Assembly: GCA_002077065.1 (NCBI GenBank)
Contig: NAJO01000011.1
Span: 333,001-397,000 of the forward strand
DNA: 64,000 nt
Direction of reading: 5' to 3'
From: Cryoendolithus antarcticus
Taxonomy: Eukaryota > Ascomycota > Dothideomycetes > Cladosporiales > Cladosporiaceae
Positions within the stretch are counted from its first letter, which is position 1. Every line of letters begins with the position of its first letter. A program made the position numbers and the translations under genes. The notes beneath the pieces were generated by a model that had not been told where the DNA came from, made no database searches, and saw nothing but the letters and a program-made list of their open reading frames with translations. Of the stretch, positions 30,982 to 41,122 are shown in pieces.

Positions 30982-33950
30982 TCAATACTGGCTGGAGTCC
31001 TCCGAGTCAGCGATCTCCGTGCTGGAAGACTGCAGGATCGGGGGATCGTAGTGCTCTTCACCAGAATGCAGGATGATGTAGTCGTCGCGGAGATAGCACT
31101 GATCGCCGTCCAGGACGAAGTGAGTATAGTCGCGGTCCATAGTCTCACGAACAATCTTCTGCACGCCAAAGCCGCTGCGAACGGCATGGCTGCGCTTGAG
31201 AGGTTGCTTGCGGATCAATAGGCACGGGATCTCATCGATGTCTCCGCAGATCTTCATCTCAAGCTGTGGAGACGCCTTCGTCCTATCACGTCGCCAGGTA
31301 CAGACCGTGAACCCAAGCGACTGCGCAAGCGTTACCGTATCCCAGAAATGACGAGAATGCCATTCCTCTGCTTGAGAAATGGTGATGGCGTGGACCCAGT
31401 AAGCGTAATGGCCATCGGAATCGATCATACCAGCAAGGAGAGCTAGACGCACTTCGCGAGAGTTGTCCATGTAGACAGCAGGAATGTGCTTTCGATCCGC
31501 AGCGGCGCCTGTAACCCCCTTCGCCACTGTCAGATTCAGTCGATGCAAGGCCTGGAGCAGTGTATTGATCTTGCGGGGTGCCTTGGGGGGGTCAACAGAG
31601 CTTAGATTGTCTTGTTCGGCATTCCCCAGGATGCCGTCGACAAGGGCGTCCTCTTCGGCCGGCTCAAGGTCGCCATATGTACGGGCACCAGATTGTAGCG
31701 TGATGGCGGTGTCCTCTTCATTACTTGGCTCCGTAATGAAGACTACATCATCGATGTCTAATGAATCAATTGTCTCCATGTTGTCCGCAGGTTGCTCAAA
31801 CATGTCGAGAATGTCAAGTTCGTGCTCCTTGTCAGCATCAGCTAGAACTTCCGCGGGACCCACCAGACTGCGAGTGTTCCGATCAGACATTAGCAGCTCT
31901 GAAATGGTTCCTTGATGAGGTGATGAGGCATCGCTCGGATGAGGGTCCAAGGACAGTGCTGCTCTGGCGGGAACTGTATCATCAGAAGAGTCTGGTATAA
32001 TTGGATGGCCGCACTTGCGATGTTGTGCCCTAGGCTGTGCCAGAAGTGTAGAGCCTGTAGCGAGTGAAGGTGAGTCGTCATCGGCATCTGAGGAGTCCGG
32101 GATGACATGGCGGCCACTCTTACGGCGCTGCATGGGTGGCTGGGCGGGAAGAGGTGGACTCGAAGGGGGATCACGCTTCTGCGTGATTGCGGAAGTGACG
32201 GCCGACATAGCGGATCTGGTCACATCTGCCTCTTCGTAGTCATCTGCTAGGCCCCCTGATGGAATTCCAAACTTATCAGACGCCACAATCGGTACATTGA
32301 CCATTGAATCATCTGCAGCGTATGAGTCGGCAGGAGGCAGCCAAAACCGCTTCTCACCAGGCTTCCGGTTGACTTGTGTCCTCCAGCCAGCTGCGATACG
32401 CTGTTTGTACAATGTCTGGCGACTGATTCGCCGAGTCGGACGCCAGGCAGTGGGACCTGATGCTATGGTTGGGGGTAGATCGGCCGCACGTCCCGGGCCG
32501 GCATTTGCGACGAGCCCGTACTGGACGCCGCCGTAGTAGATGAGATGCAGATCTAGCTCGGCGGCGAAATTTGCGAGGAACCCACGGGTTTCAGACTCGT
32601 GACCGGTGGCAATGATGGCGCCGCGCCGTGACCCATCGCCCAGCCATAGGCCAACAAAATATGGATCGATAGGCACAGGTCGCCCGGGCAGCTGGAATCC
32701 TGACGACTTAAGAAATCGATGGCGCGACTTCTCACTATCTGGCATGGCCGCAAGAGACTGTGCCGATACAACGACGGTATCGAAGGGGCTGCCCATCGTC
32801 ACTTCAGCCAAATGCGCTTCGACTTCGTTCAAGTCGTCATCGGTATCCATGCCTTCGTTCTCGGTATCATCAGAGCCGGGCCCAGATGTCCAAGTGGTAG
32901 GGAAGAAGTAATCGCGACAATGTTTCAAGCGGTCGCGCGTGATCTCAGCCCGAATACTCAGTCGGGAACCGTTGGTGCGCCACACGAGTACCAGACCGGG
33001 TATGCATCTGTCGACCGGTATGTACCCGCCGCTGCTAGTATCGACGGCATCAAAGCGCTGGCGTAGATTCGCAACTGTGATCGCGCCAACGCTGTGCACT
33101 TCGCGAGAGCGTTGGATGGCGGCCGCGAAAGCTTCCTGCTGCGATTCGTAGAAAACTGCTTGATCGCCTTGATTGGTACGTTGATCATTGCCCCAGGCAA
33201 AGTTGGCCCAGATCTTTTTACCATCATCGTCGTGGCCGAGCAGGACTTGATAACTTGCAGTCGACGACCGGATACCGGTGGTACCATTCAGATAGTTGCG
33301 CAATATGCTCGTCGCCAACTCGTTATCACGCGGAAAGTTGAGCTGCCACATGATAGCGCTCCGCAAAGCCGCCATGAGACTGCTGCGTTCCTTCAGTACG
33401 CGCCTTGGTCGATCGACATCACCAGGTTCAGAGCTTGGCTCAGGGAACGTCCCATACTGTTGCTGCAGGCGGATGATGTGGTCTTCAAGCGTGGGTCCTT
33501 CGAAGTATTTTGCACGGCCGAGGACTGAACCCCCCTTCAACCTCTGCAGAGAGAGCATTGAGTCGCATGTGACCAGGAGATCAGCTCGATTGGCGATAGT
33601 GATACAGTAGAGGTAGTGGCTCGATCTCGATATGCCGGAAATTGTGATACTACGTCAGCGTCTCCGAGACGATGGAGGGTGGGCAGTGATTCTGTCGATA
33701 TGGCTGCCGCAGTGCGGAGCTATACTGCTTTGATTGTGAGCAAGTAGCGCCACTGCAGTGGCAACTATGCACATCACGCTCCCGTAGCAAGTATGAAAGT
33801 GAAGGCATTGTGAAGGGCTAAGGGGGCAAGCAACGTACCCTTGCGACATCCTCCATCTGGTCCGAGCAGTTCATCGCCATCTTGCAGGTCTCTCAAGGCG
33901 ACCTTCTGCGTTCTGTTAGAGCGGTACACAAGCATCTCAGACGACGCCAT
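30982..33950 (-). CDS. Free-standing intein-like Hint + LAGLIDADG homing endonuclease
   Basis: A large minus-strand gene: a short exon starting at the ATG 33950 and a long exon from 33649 to the stop at 30982, about 927 residues if joined through a weak donor at 33834. The stronger GTACGT donor at 33838 leaves the wrong phase. The N-terminus is an intein-type Hint block (VALRDLQDGDELLGPDGGCRK, then ITISGISRSSHYLYCITI and ADLLVTCDSMLSL) with no preceding extein. Two LAGLIDADG helices follow: PYFVGLWLGDGS (about 32628-32663) and LLAGMIDSDGHY (about 31405-31440), both with the metal-binding Asp. The Hint C-terminus is HFVLDGDQCYLRDDYIILHS (about 31063-31122). The intein Cys1, block-B His and terminal Asn are replaced, so it should not splice. 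An acidic, Ser-rich disordered insert separates the two LAGLIDADG halves. Its closest concept is yeast HO. Confidence 0.85.
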
Positions 33951-34665
33951 ACTGCTCGACCGATGAGAGTGAAGTGTATTGAATTCCAGTGGAGTATGCG
34001 TGTGTGAGCGGTTTGAAAGGTTGCTCGTCCGAAGAAAGGAAGTGTCAAGTGCGAGAAACCGCGTTAGGCAGCGTCCCCCAGCATCGTGACTTCCGCGGAA
34101 AGCGCGTGCTGCGCGCGTATTGCTGGAGCGAACTTGACGACAACCAGCCATGGTTTGACCCGGTCAAATTGCCCAGCATTGTCATATGAGTTTGTGTGAT
34201 GTGGTTGCGTTGTTGGTGTATGGCGACCGCAGCCTCCGGGTTGTGTAGCTTGGGTGGATTGTGAGTGAGTTTTCATGGCGACCGGAGCCGCGGGTGTGTG
34301 AAGCTTGTGCGATGTGTGGATCTGATGGGTATATGGGCGTCCGCAGAGCCCGAGTTGTACAGCTTGAGTGATGTAGGAAGTGATCTTAAGTGAGTGTTAT
34401 TGACGACCGGAACCGCTGGTAGGTGTAACGTGCAGGCATCGCAACAGTCAATTCTCCCACGTTGCAACGGTGGACGATGGTCATTCCGCGGACCACCGTT
34501 GCAAGTGTTCTGACTTGCGTACAATGAGGCGCGTTACATGGGCAAAGTGACAGTGTTGGTGTAGTGGAGAAGCGCACCCTCATTCCTCGCAAACGATTGC
34601 TCAGCCTTATCGATTGCTCGTCGATCGCTTGACACGTGACGCTCCCCGGTACGTGCTCAGCATTC
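33951..34665. other. Spacer between endonuclease and M20 peptidase genes
   Basis: Upstream region of the endonuclease and downstream region of the peptidase. It holds the degenerate tandem repeats listed separately, and no gene. Confidence 0.5.
34221..34440. repeat. Four degenerate tandem repeats of about 55-67 bp
   Basis: Units begin at about 34221, 34276, 34334 and 34401 (the last partial). Each opens with tggcgaccg-like sequence (tggcgaccgcagcc, tggcgaccggagcc, tgggcgtccgcagagcc, tgacgaccggaacc), then a g/t-rich stretch with gtgtagctt / gtgaagctt / gtacagctt. The spacing and order of motifs are the same in each unit while the bases have drifted. They lie in the promoter side of the endonuclease gene. 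Confidence 0.6.
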
Positions 34666-35928
34666 CTAGCGCCCAGGCTCACTGAACATGCCGTCTGGTA
34701 TCTCCTTCCCACCATACGCAATCATAGCGTGCAGTATGAGTGTCTTGTACCCGTCAACAGCATTCACCAGCTCGCGCTCCGTCACAGCCTCATGATCAGA
34801 GTGCGCCACTAGTATTGAGCCAGGCCCGTACAAGTACCTCTTCTGACCCTCCACGGTCTTATCGAAATTTGGGATGTCGGTTCCGTAGTTCACTGTGATG
34901 GACTCGAATCCAGGCACATCGGCGTCGATGACGATTGGTCCATAGCCCTCACTGGTGAACACCACATCGATCACATCTTCCCACCGCATACCCTTCTCCA
35001 GGAAGGCAGCGACTGATTGCTCGACCGCCCCCAGAGTGTGTTCTTTGATCATCGCTGGTGTCCCTTTAGCAATGCGGAAGGCCAGGCTGGCAGAGGCACT
35101 CTCGGGAATGACGTTGGCTGCCACGCCGCCGGTCATCTTGCCGATGTTCATAGTGGTCTCTCCGAAGGTCTCGCTCGTTGGTAAGCCTTTTACCATCTTC
35201 ATCAGCCCGCTCAGGGCTGCAATAAGGACTTCGTTCGCGCTTCGTCCAAGCCACGGATAGCCAGAGTGGGCTGCCTTTCCTTTGGCTCGTATGGTGACGC
35301 CAAGGTTGCCTTTATGGCCACAGCAAAGTTTGTTGTCTGTTGGTTCACCGAAGATGATCGTCCGCGGCCGCAAGTTCAAGTCGTTCGCTGCTCGTGCGCC
35401 TGAACCACCCACCTCCTCACCCACAACAAACAGCAGACTAACATCATCCGGACTAACCTCCCTACTCTCCAACAGCCCGTTCAGAGCCAGCACCTGCGTA
35501 GCTACACTCCCCTTTGCATCCACACTTCCCCGTCCAGTAATAACCCCAGTAGTAGCATTATGCGTATACGGCCAAAACGGTGGCACAGTGTCGATGTGAC
35601 TCGACAACAGCACCCTAGTCTCACGCTTCTTGCCCGGCCAAGCGAGTAGATTGAACCGTGGAGGCTTCCCACCTAGTGGCTGGGACTGCACACTGTACCC
35701 TTGCGATTGCAAAGACTTGGTCAGCCAGACGCCGACGTCGTGCTCGTTGCCGGAGATGGACTCGATTTGCGTTAGGTTCTTGTGGAAGGCGAGGAGGTCG
35801 TACGTTAGGTGGAGATGATTGTAGGATAAGTCTGAGGCAAGGACATCTTGGACCTGCTGGGTCTTTGCGAAGACAGAGCTTTGGAAGAAAGCTCCAGCAG
35901 TGAGGATGGCAGAAAAGGGTAAGTGCAT
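34666..35928 (-). CDS. Secreted M20-family metallopeptidase (carboxypeptidase / ArgE-like)
   Basis: A single exon of 420 residues with an N-terminal signal peptide (about residues 1-21, MHLPFSAILTAGAFFQSSVF). Metal-binding residues of the M20 family are all visible: SSHIDTVPPF (His111, Asp113), GRGSVDAKGS (Asp137), VGEEVGG (Glu171/172), FGEPTDN (Glu195) and HSDHE near residue 376. The dimerisation-domain block GKAAHSGYPWLG is also present. Fungal members are secreted zinc carboxypeptidases or acetylornithine deacetylase-like enzymes. A second, broken copy of its C-terminus lies beyond the endonuclease gene at 30323-30551 in the same orientation, so this gene may be the insertion target of that element. 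Confidence 0.9.
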   Translation of the reverse strand: MHLPFSAILTAGAFFQSSVFAKTQQVQDVLASDLSYNHLHLTYDLLAFHKNLTQIESISGNEHDVGVWLTKSLQSQGYSVQSQPLGGKPPRFNLLAWPGKKRETRVLLSSHIDTVPPFWPYTHNATTGVITGRGSVDAKGSVATQVLALNGLLESREVSPDDVSLLFVVGEEVGGSGARAANDLNLRPRTIIFGEPTDNKLCCGHKGNLGVTIRAKGKAAHSGYPWLGRSANEVLIAALSGLMKMVKGLPTSETFGETTMNIGKMTGGVAANVIPESASASLAFRIAKGTPAMIKEHTLGAVEQSVAAFLEKGMRWEDVIDVVFTSEGYGPIVIDADVPGFESITVNYGTDIPNFDKTVEGQKRYLYGPGSILVAHSDHEAVTERELVNAVDGYKTLILHAMIAYGGKEIPDGMFSEPGR

Positions 35929-36396
35929 CGTACTTGCTGATTGTCGCGGTCGAGACAGTTTATCGAGAAGCCAGCTGAGGTGAGGTTGAAGCTGGAAGCT
36001 ACGAGGGTGAAGAGTTCAAACCCTGACGACCGATCACCTGCTACTCTGGGCGAAGTGGTGAGCTTTGTTCCTCACTGCAGTGCACGCAGGATAATTGGTG
36101 CGGGGTCATACAAGTGTACAGGATAGTGCCCGGTAGATTCTCGAGGATGAGGCACATGCAGTGATAGCAGACAGTGGTAGCAGTACCTATCTCCGGAGTC
36201 TAGCTTTCGTCCTTCGACTGTCTCGGGGGAATGTCGCCCACCCCTGACCTTAGCGTGTTGGGCTGATCAGCCATAGCTAGACCTAGCCTGCCGCCGCACC
36301 GCCGCAAAAACGCCGATTTCATCCTCCTAAGAATCTCAAGCCGCTATGCATACCAAACCGACCCATCGTCTCGGCCACATCCCCCAGACCCGAGCT
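35929..36396. other. Intergenic stretch
   Basis: Promoter side of the M20 peptidase and 3' end of the UBX gene. Only a CAT/ATC microsatellite near 36400 (coding end of the UBX gene) is notable. Confidence 0.45.
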
Positions 36397-38019
36397 TCAT
36401 TTATCATCATCATCATCATCATCATCGCTTCCGAACTCGACCATAACCGTGCCGTTCTTCAGCCCTGCCTCTGCTACAGTGATATCCAGCGACTCGATCA
36501 AATTCTTGCCCATGCTGATCAGCTCAAAGCTGCTCGACTCATGTCCCTCAAAAGGTGCAGCCTTGATCCACTCAAATATCCTCTCCACTGGATCCGTAAG
36601 ATTGAAGCGATGCACCACTCTCCCACCAGAATACCGGAACTGTATCCGCGTAGTCTCCTTGGGATCTGTAGAAGTCGGCTCCTCATGCGGCGTCGTACTC
36701 GAGATGCGAGAGAACGGCGTGTCCTTCACGACCGCATGCCCATTCGAACCCTGCGGCGCTGCCTCTGCACTCGACTCGCCAAGCGTACTGGGCGTGTCCT
36801 CCCCTTCCCTCGCTTTCGTCAACGCATCTGGGTCCTCCTCCTTCGCCTTCCCCGCCCCACCCGCAATACTATTCTGTAACGCCATCTCCAGCATCTCCTC
36901 CTCCGTCATCTCACCGACATCCTTCTTCTTCTCTTTCCGCTTCGCCTGTACCGGGTTTCTCTTCTCCATCTTCAGACTATATCGGTCCAGAAACTCATGC
37001 AGATCCATCAAGAAATCTAGAGCCTTCGGGCTAGGCGAGCCAGACCAGGTCTTGACTTGTTCTCCCGTTCGAGGGTCGACAATCGCGATGTGTGGATATG
37101 CGTCTTCGTGGTCACGCATCGCGCTGAAGTAGTAGTTGAGGTATTCTTGGCCGCGAGGGTCGGCTTTGTTGTATTGCAGGAATATAAAATGCTCCTTGAT
37201 CGTGTCGCGGATCTGCTCGTTCTTCCAGATGTCTCTGTTCAGCACCTGACAGTCGAAGATCGAAGGGTCTTGCACATTGACCATGATCCACTTCTCCGTC
37301 TCCTTTCCCTCGTCCCTCGCAGCACTGAGCGGCAGCGGCGAAATCAGATCGAAGGGCGGTCGGAAGAGATCAGCGAGTAAGTTCGATTTCGAGCTCTGCT
37401 CTGACGCTCCCCCCGTAGCCCTTGCAAGTGCCCTCCGATGCGCCTCAGGATCGACTCCGCTGTCGTTCGCCCAGATGCTCGGTGTCTCGCGCTGGTTGAA
37501 GATCCCCGGTGCACCTTGTCGCTGGCGTCTCCTCTCGAGATTCAGCATCTGCTGCTGTGCCAGCGCATTCATCGCCGCGTCTCCTCCTGCTCCTCTCCAA
37601 GGCGTACTGTCAGGTCCCACCAGCGTCTCCGTAGTCCTCGCCATCGGGGCCCGGATATCCTCCTCCCCGAATGCCCCACCACCGCCACCACCTCCCCCGC
37701 CCGCGCCATACATCTCCTCCTGTAACCGCCGTGCCATCGCCTCATCGTCTTCTGTGGAGTGACTTGGCGGTGGCGACGCATCTGGATCCGACATGATATC
37801 GTCATCGTCGCTGTCGATGGTGATGGGGTTCGTACTGCTGGCGGCATTCTGAGGCTGTGTGAGAGGCGGAGCGGGAGTGGCGGTGGCGAGGTCGGGGGTG
37901 TTGAAGAACAGCTCTATGGCATCTTGGACATCGCCGTTGCTGAACTCGAGGTAGGTCTGGGCTTGGTGGGGGGTTCCGCCGGTGACGGAGATGAAGGTGG
38001 TGAGCGCCTCGTCGTCCAT
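36397..38019 (-). CDS. UBA-UAS-UBX protein (Cdc48 cofactor, Ubx5-like)
   Basis: A single exon of 540 residues with the full three-domain order: an N-terminal UBA-like domain (residues 3-42), a thioredoxin-like UAS domain (about 215-370: WIMVNVQDPSIFDCQVLNRD, HFIFLQYNKADPRGQEYL, YPHIAIVDPRTGEQV) and a C-terminal UBX domain (about 455-530: TRIQFRYSGGRVVHRF, KNLIESLDITVAEAGLKNG). Such proteins link ubiquitylated substrates to Cdc48/p97; the order fits yeast Ubx5 and human UBXN7. Poly-Gly near residue 115 and a C-terminal run of Asp, encoded by a GAT microsatellite, are low-complexity features that may vary in length between strains. Confidence 0.92.
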   Translation of the reverse strand: MDDEALTTFISVTGGTPHQAQTYLEFSNGDVQDAIELFFNTPDLATATPAPPLTQPQNAASSTNPITIDSDDDDIMSDPDASPPPSHSTEDDEAMARRLQEEMYGAGGGGGGGGGAFGEEDIRAPMARTTETLVGPDSTPWRGAGGDAAMNALAQQQMLNLERRRQRQGAPGIFNQRETPSIWANDSGVDPEAHRRALARATGGASEQSSKSNLLADLFRPPFDLISPLPLSAARDEGKETEKWIMVNVQDPSIFDCQVLNRDIWKNEQIRDTIKEHFIFLQYNKADPRGQEYLNYYFSAMRDHEDAYPHIAIVDPRTGEQVKTWSGSPSPKALDFLMDLHEFLDRYSLKMEKRNPVQAKRKEKKKDVGEMTEEEMLEMALQNSIAGGAGKAKEEDPDALTKAREGEDTPSTLGESSAEAAPQGSNGHAVVKDTPFSRISSTTPHEEPTSTDPKETTRIQFRYSGGRVVHRFNLTDPVERIFEWIKAAPFEGHESSSFELISMGKNLIESLDITVAEAGLKNGTVMVEFGSDDDDDDDDK

Positions 38020-38398
38020 AATGGGCGGTGTTGAACTGAGGCGGAATAACAGAGGAGTGTACCTATGGTGGTGAAGGAAGAGGTGTTGTGTGCAATGTTG
38101 AGTGGCAGCACACAGAGCCTCACAACCGGCACGTCATTCGTTAGGTGCCTGCACTTTTCGTCCGTGCGTGGCAGTATTCACATGCAAATGTCAAAAGTCA
38201 CTTTCGCAACCACCCAGATCCGTATCACGCAACAAGGGCGCTTTAGGAGAAGTGAAGTCGAAGAATAGAGATTACACACTGGCTATATAGTCCGTCCGCA
38301 CGCTGTATGCAGGGTATATGATTGCAAAGCAAGCGATTTGTCAATTCAAAACTCCATCGCTAAGACATCCACATCACTCGATCTCCCTTCATCGTCTT
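38020..38398. other. Intergenic stretch
   Basis: Upstream region of the UBX gene and 3' region of the next minus-strand gene. Nothing else is seen. Confidence 0.4.
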
Positions 38399-41122
38399 TC
38401 ACAGATTGAACGAGAACTTCGTCAATCCATCCATCGCCCTTGACCTTCTCCGTCCGCGCAGCTCCTCCTCGGCGATCTCATCAGCTTGTAAGCTGGCATC
38501 CGGGTACTGCGAACTGGCGTGAGAGTCGACGCTACTGCTCCTTCGGCCGGTCTCCATCGCAAAGCTTGACACTGCCGGTGCAGCAGCGACTCGCTCCGTC
38601 GGAATGCCGCTTGGCTTGTAGACGTACACTGGTAGTCCTCGTGGCGCATAGCAACCGACGCTGAGGCTAGAGCAGACGGTTGACACGCCGAAGCTCGACT
38701 GCGACTCCTCACGGGTGCTGCGGGTCGTCATACGATGGCGAGAGTGTACAGCCGACAACTTCCTATCGAGATCCAGGGTCGTCTGAGTTGCAAACATCGG
38801 CGCAGTCAGATCCGTATCGCACGTAGGAGCGTATGAGGACCGCGTAGAGGAGCACACCTCACTCGGCGCGGTGGATTCTGTATTGCTTATCGAAGATGCG
38901 GAGGACGTCGTATCCGTGGACACATATAAGTCGCGAGGGACCGGTGCCGCATCCAGTTGGGAGTCCTCCAGGATAGGCTCGATGGCGAACATCGGTGTCT
39001 GCGAGTCTGATTCGCCCCGAGCATGCCGTGCCTCATGCGGTGTAGCCAGGACATCGTCCTCTGGAACATTGCCCAGGCCGAAGTCAAAGTCGGCGAACGC
39101 GTTAGACGGTCGACGACGGACATGAAGTTCCTCGAGCGGCGTGGCGAGCTCGGAGCTAGCATCCTCGTCCTCGGTGCTCATGCCATTGCCATATCCCTCT
39201 ACCATGATTTCACAATACGACGAAGTGGTTTTCCGTGGCGGCGTTATGGGCGATGCTTGTACAGACTTGCGATTGCTATTCTTACGAGCAAAGCTCCCAG
39301 TCACAGATCGCTGGAGCGCGGACACCGAGGAATTCATGCCTGATCTGATTGACATCCTCCTAGATACTGGCACTGTAATCCGCAAGGGTGGTGGGGCCAT
39401 CTTGTCCAAGGCCATACCCGAGTTCTTCCGCGAGAGTGAGAAGTAGTCCTCAGCATTATCAGCTTCACAATCGGGGTGAATGGACACCCGCTCGGACTCG
39501 TCTGAAGCTGGTGCCAAACCTTGTGGTGTTGTAGGAGCGGTAGAAGATCGTTCCGATACATCCTCTTCGTCGACGTCCCAAGGTGGACCACCAGTAGTCA
39601 GCACACAAAGTGGGTACGACGCGGCTTCGACGTCTTTGACCTCAGGCGGCGCTCGGGTGATGCTGATCAGCATCTGCAGGACCCCGTAGATCAGGAGCCA
39701 CCGGACTTTGCGTGCTTCGGCGGGTAACACTTTGTCTTCAAGCTTTTGACGTTCGAAGCGTTGATAGTTCTGGATGACCGGAAGAGCCATAAGTCGCTCG
39801 TCCAGGATGTTCGTCGCAGTAGCCAGAGCCAGCTTTGGCGTCGTCTTGGGCTTCGCGACTGGAGCAGCATCGCTACGGCCGAGCTTGAACGTGCGCAACG
39901 TCCTTTGAGCGTCAATGATGCGTCGTGGTGCTTCTGCCTGCGGCAGCAGCGGCTGTGGGTGCGGCAAGGGGTCATATCCATGTCGCAGATCGAAGGCCCT
40001 GACATTCTGGAATACACACACCCCTCCACTTGTGTTCAGTACGGACGCCATGTTGTCCACAGAGTCGACATCGACGAGGTACTTGTACAGAGCATGGAAG
40101 TCCTGGTACATGTTCATCCACAGGTCCTTATCGAAAGGGTCGCTGGTGCTTGGCGGGAAGTAGCCAAGTTGCTCGAGGTAGTGTCCATGAAGGAAGCTGC
40201 GGAAGCGGTCTAGGTGCTCTCGAGATGCTTTCGAAAGTCCCAGATGCTCAGCGCCAAGTGCCTCCTCCAAGAAGCCACCGAAGGCGCGGATAACACGAGC
40301 GATGTGCAGATCCATCTCCAATGATGCACGCTTGACCATGGCCTTGGTGACATTGCTCAAGCTATCAAATTCAGGACTCCAGTCCAGTCGGTCGTGCATG
40401 CCGACGCAGTGCACGAAGGCATGAACCCAGAGATCGCGCAGCCGTGCTCGCTCGGCCAAATTGAGGACTGCTGTGGCATATTGGGTGTTTTCCGCAAGGT
40501 GCATGTAGCCTTGCATCTCGCAGAATTCCAGCAGCTTTGTTGTCGAATCATTGCCGTGCTCCCATGCCTTCACCCGATCCCACAGATCTGCCAATGCCGT
40601 CCCTAGCTTCTCTCCGACCAACGCCTGCTTCCCAGTCAAGTAGGCGAAATAATTGCGCGTGGTGACGTGGTATGTATAGGTCTGGTCTCGTGTGAGGTCC
40701 GCGGATGCCGGGAGATACAGCTCAAACCTCCTTGAAGATTGCAGTGGCGACTCGTAGCCACTGTCCGAAGAGTCTGAATCGATAGCACGAGGTCTATCAT
40801 TCTTGACGGTAAGGCAAGTGTCAAGCAAATACGAACTTCGGGAAGCTTGAACCGCAGCAAAAGGTATCTTCAGGCTCGGACCTCGTTGCGAAGAGCCACG
40901 CGCGTAGAAGTGCACGAAGCAGTCTCCGTCTTCCTGCCATAGCTCATGATCCTATAAATTGTCAGCGGAATGGAACACCATCATTGCCAGTGGCGAACGT
41001 ACCCTGCGCAGGCTGTCCCAGTGTAGGGAGGTTCTACCAGTTGGGTTGAAGCGCCGCGTCCTGGATGATCCTCGACTCGAAGTTGGACGAGAGTCCATCG
41101 ACTGTTCATTGACGGTAGACAT
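38399..41122 (-). CDS. DUF8004-like fungal protein (two exons)
   Basis: Exons on the minus strand are 41122-41003 and 40951-38399 (phase 0; 890 residues). The splice turns RTSLHWDSLRR into DHELWQEDGDCFVHFYARG, which restores a W-x-x-x-RRD-x-ELW-x-x-DGDC block typical of this fungal group. A predicted globular region to about residue 500 includes YHVTTRNYFAYLTGKQALVG, VHCVGMHDRLDWSPEF, DFHALYKYLVDVDSVDNMAS and VRWLLIYGVLQMLISITRAP. The remainder is a long Ser/Thr-rich disordered tail. I associate the N-terminal domain with DUF8004; biochemical function is not known to me. Confidence 0.8.

Noticed and set aside
33774..34151. N-terminal extension (from 34151) of the endonuclease as a possible N-extein
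   Set aside because: The upstream residues are Arg/Ser/His-rich with no family resemblance, and a good ATG exists at 33950 directly at the Hint start.
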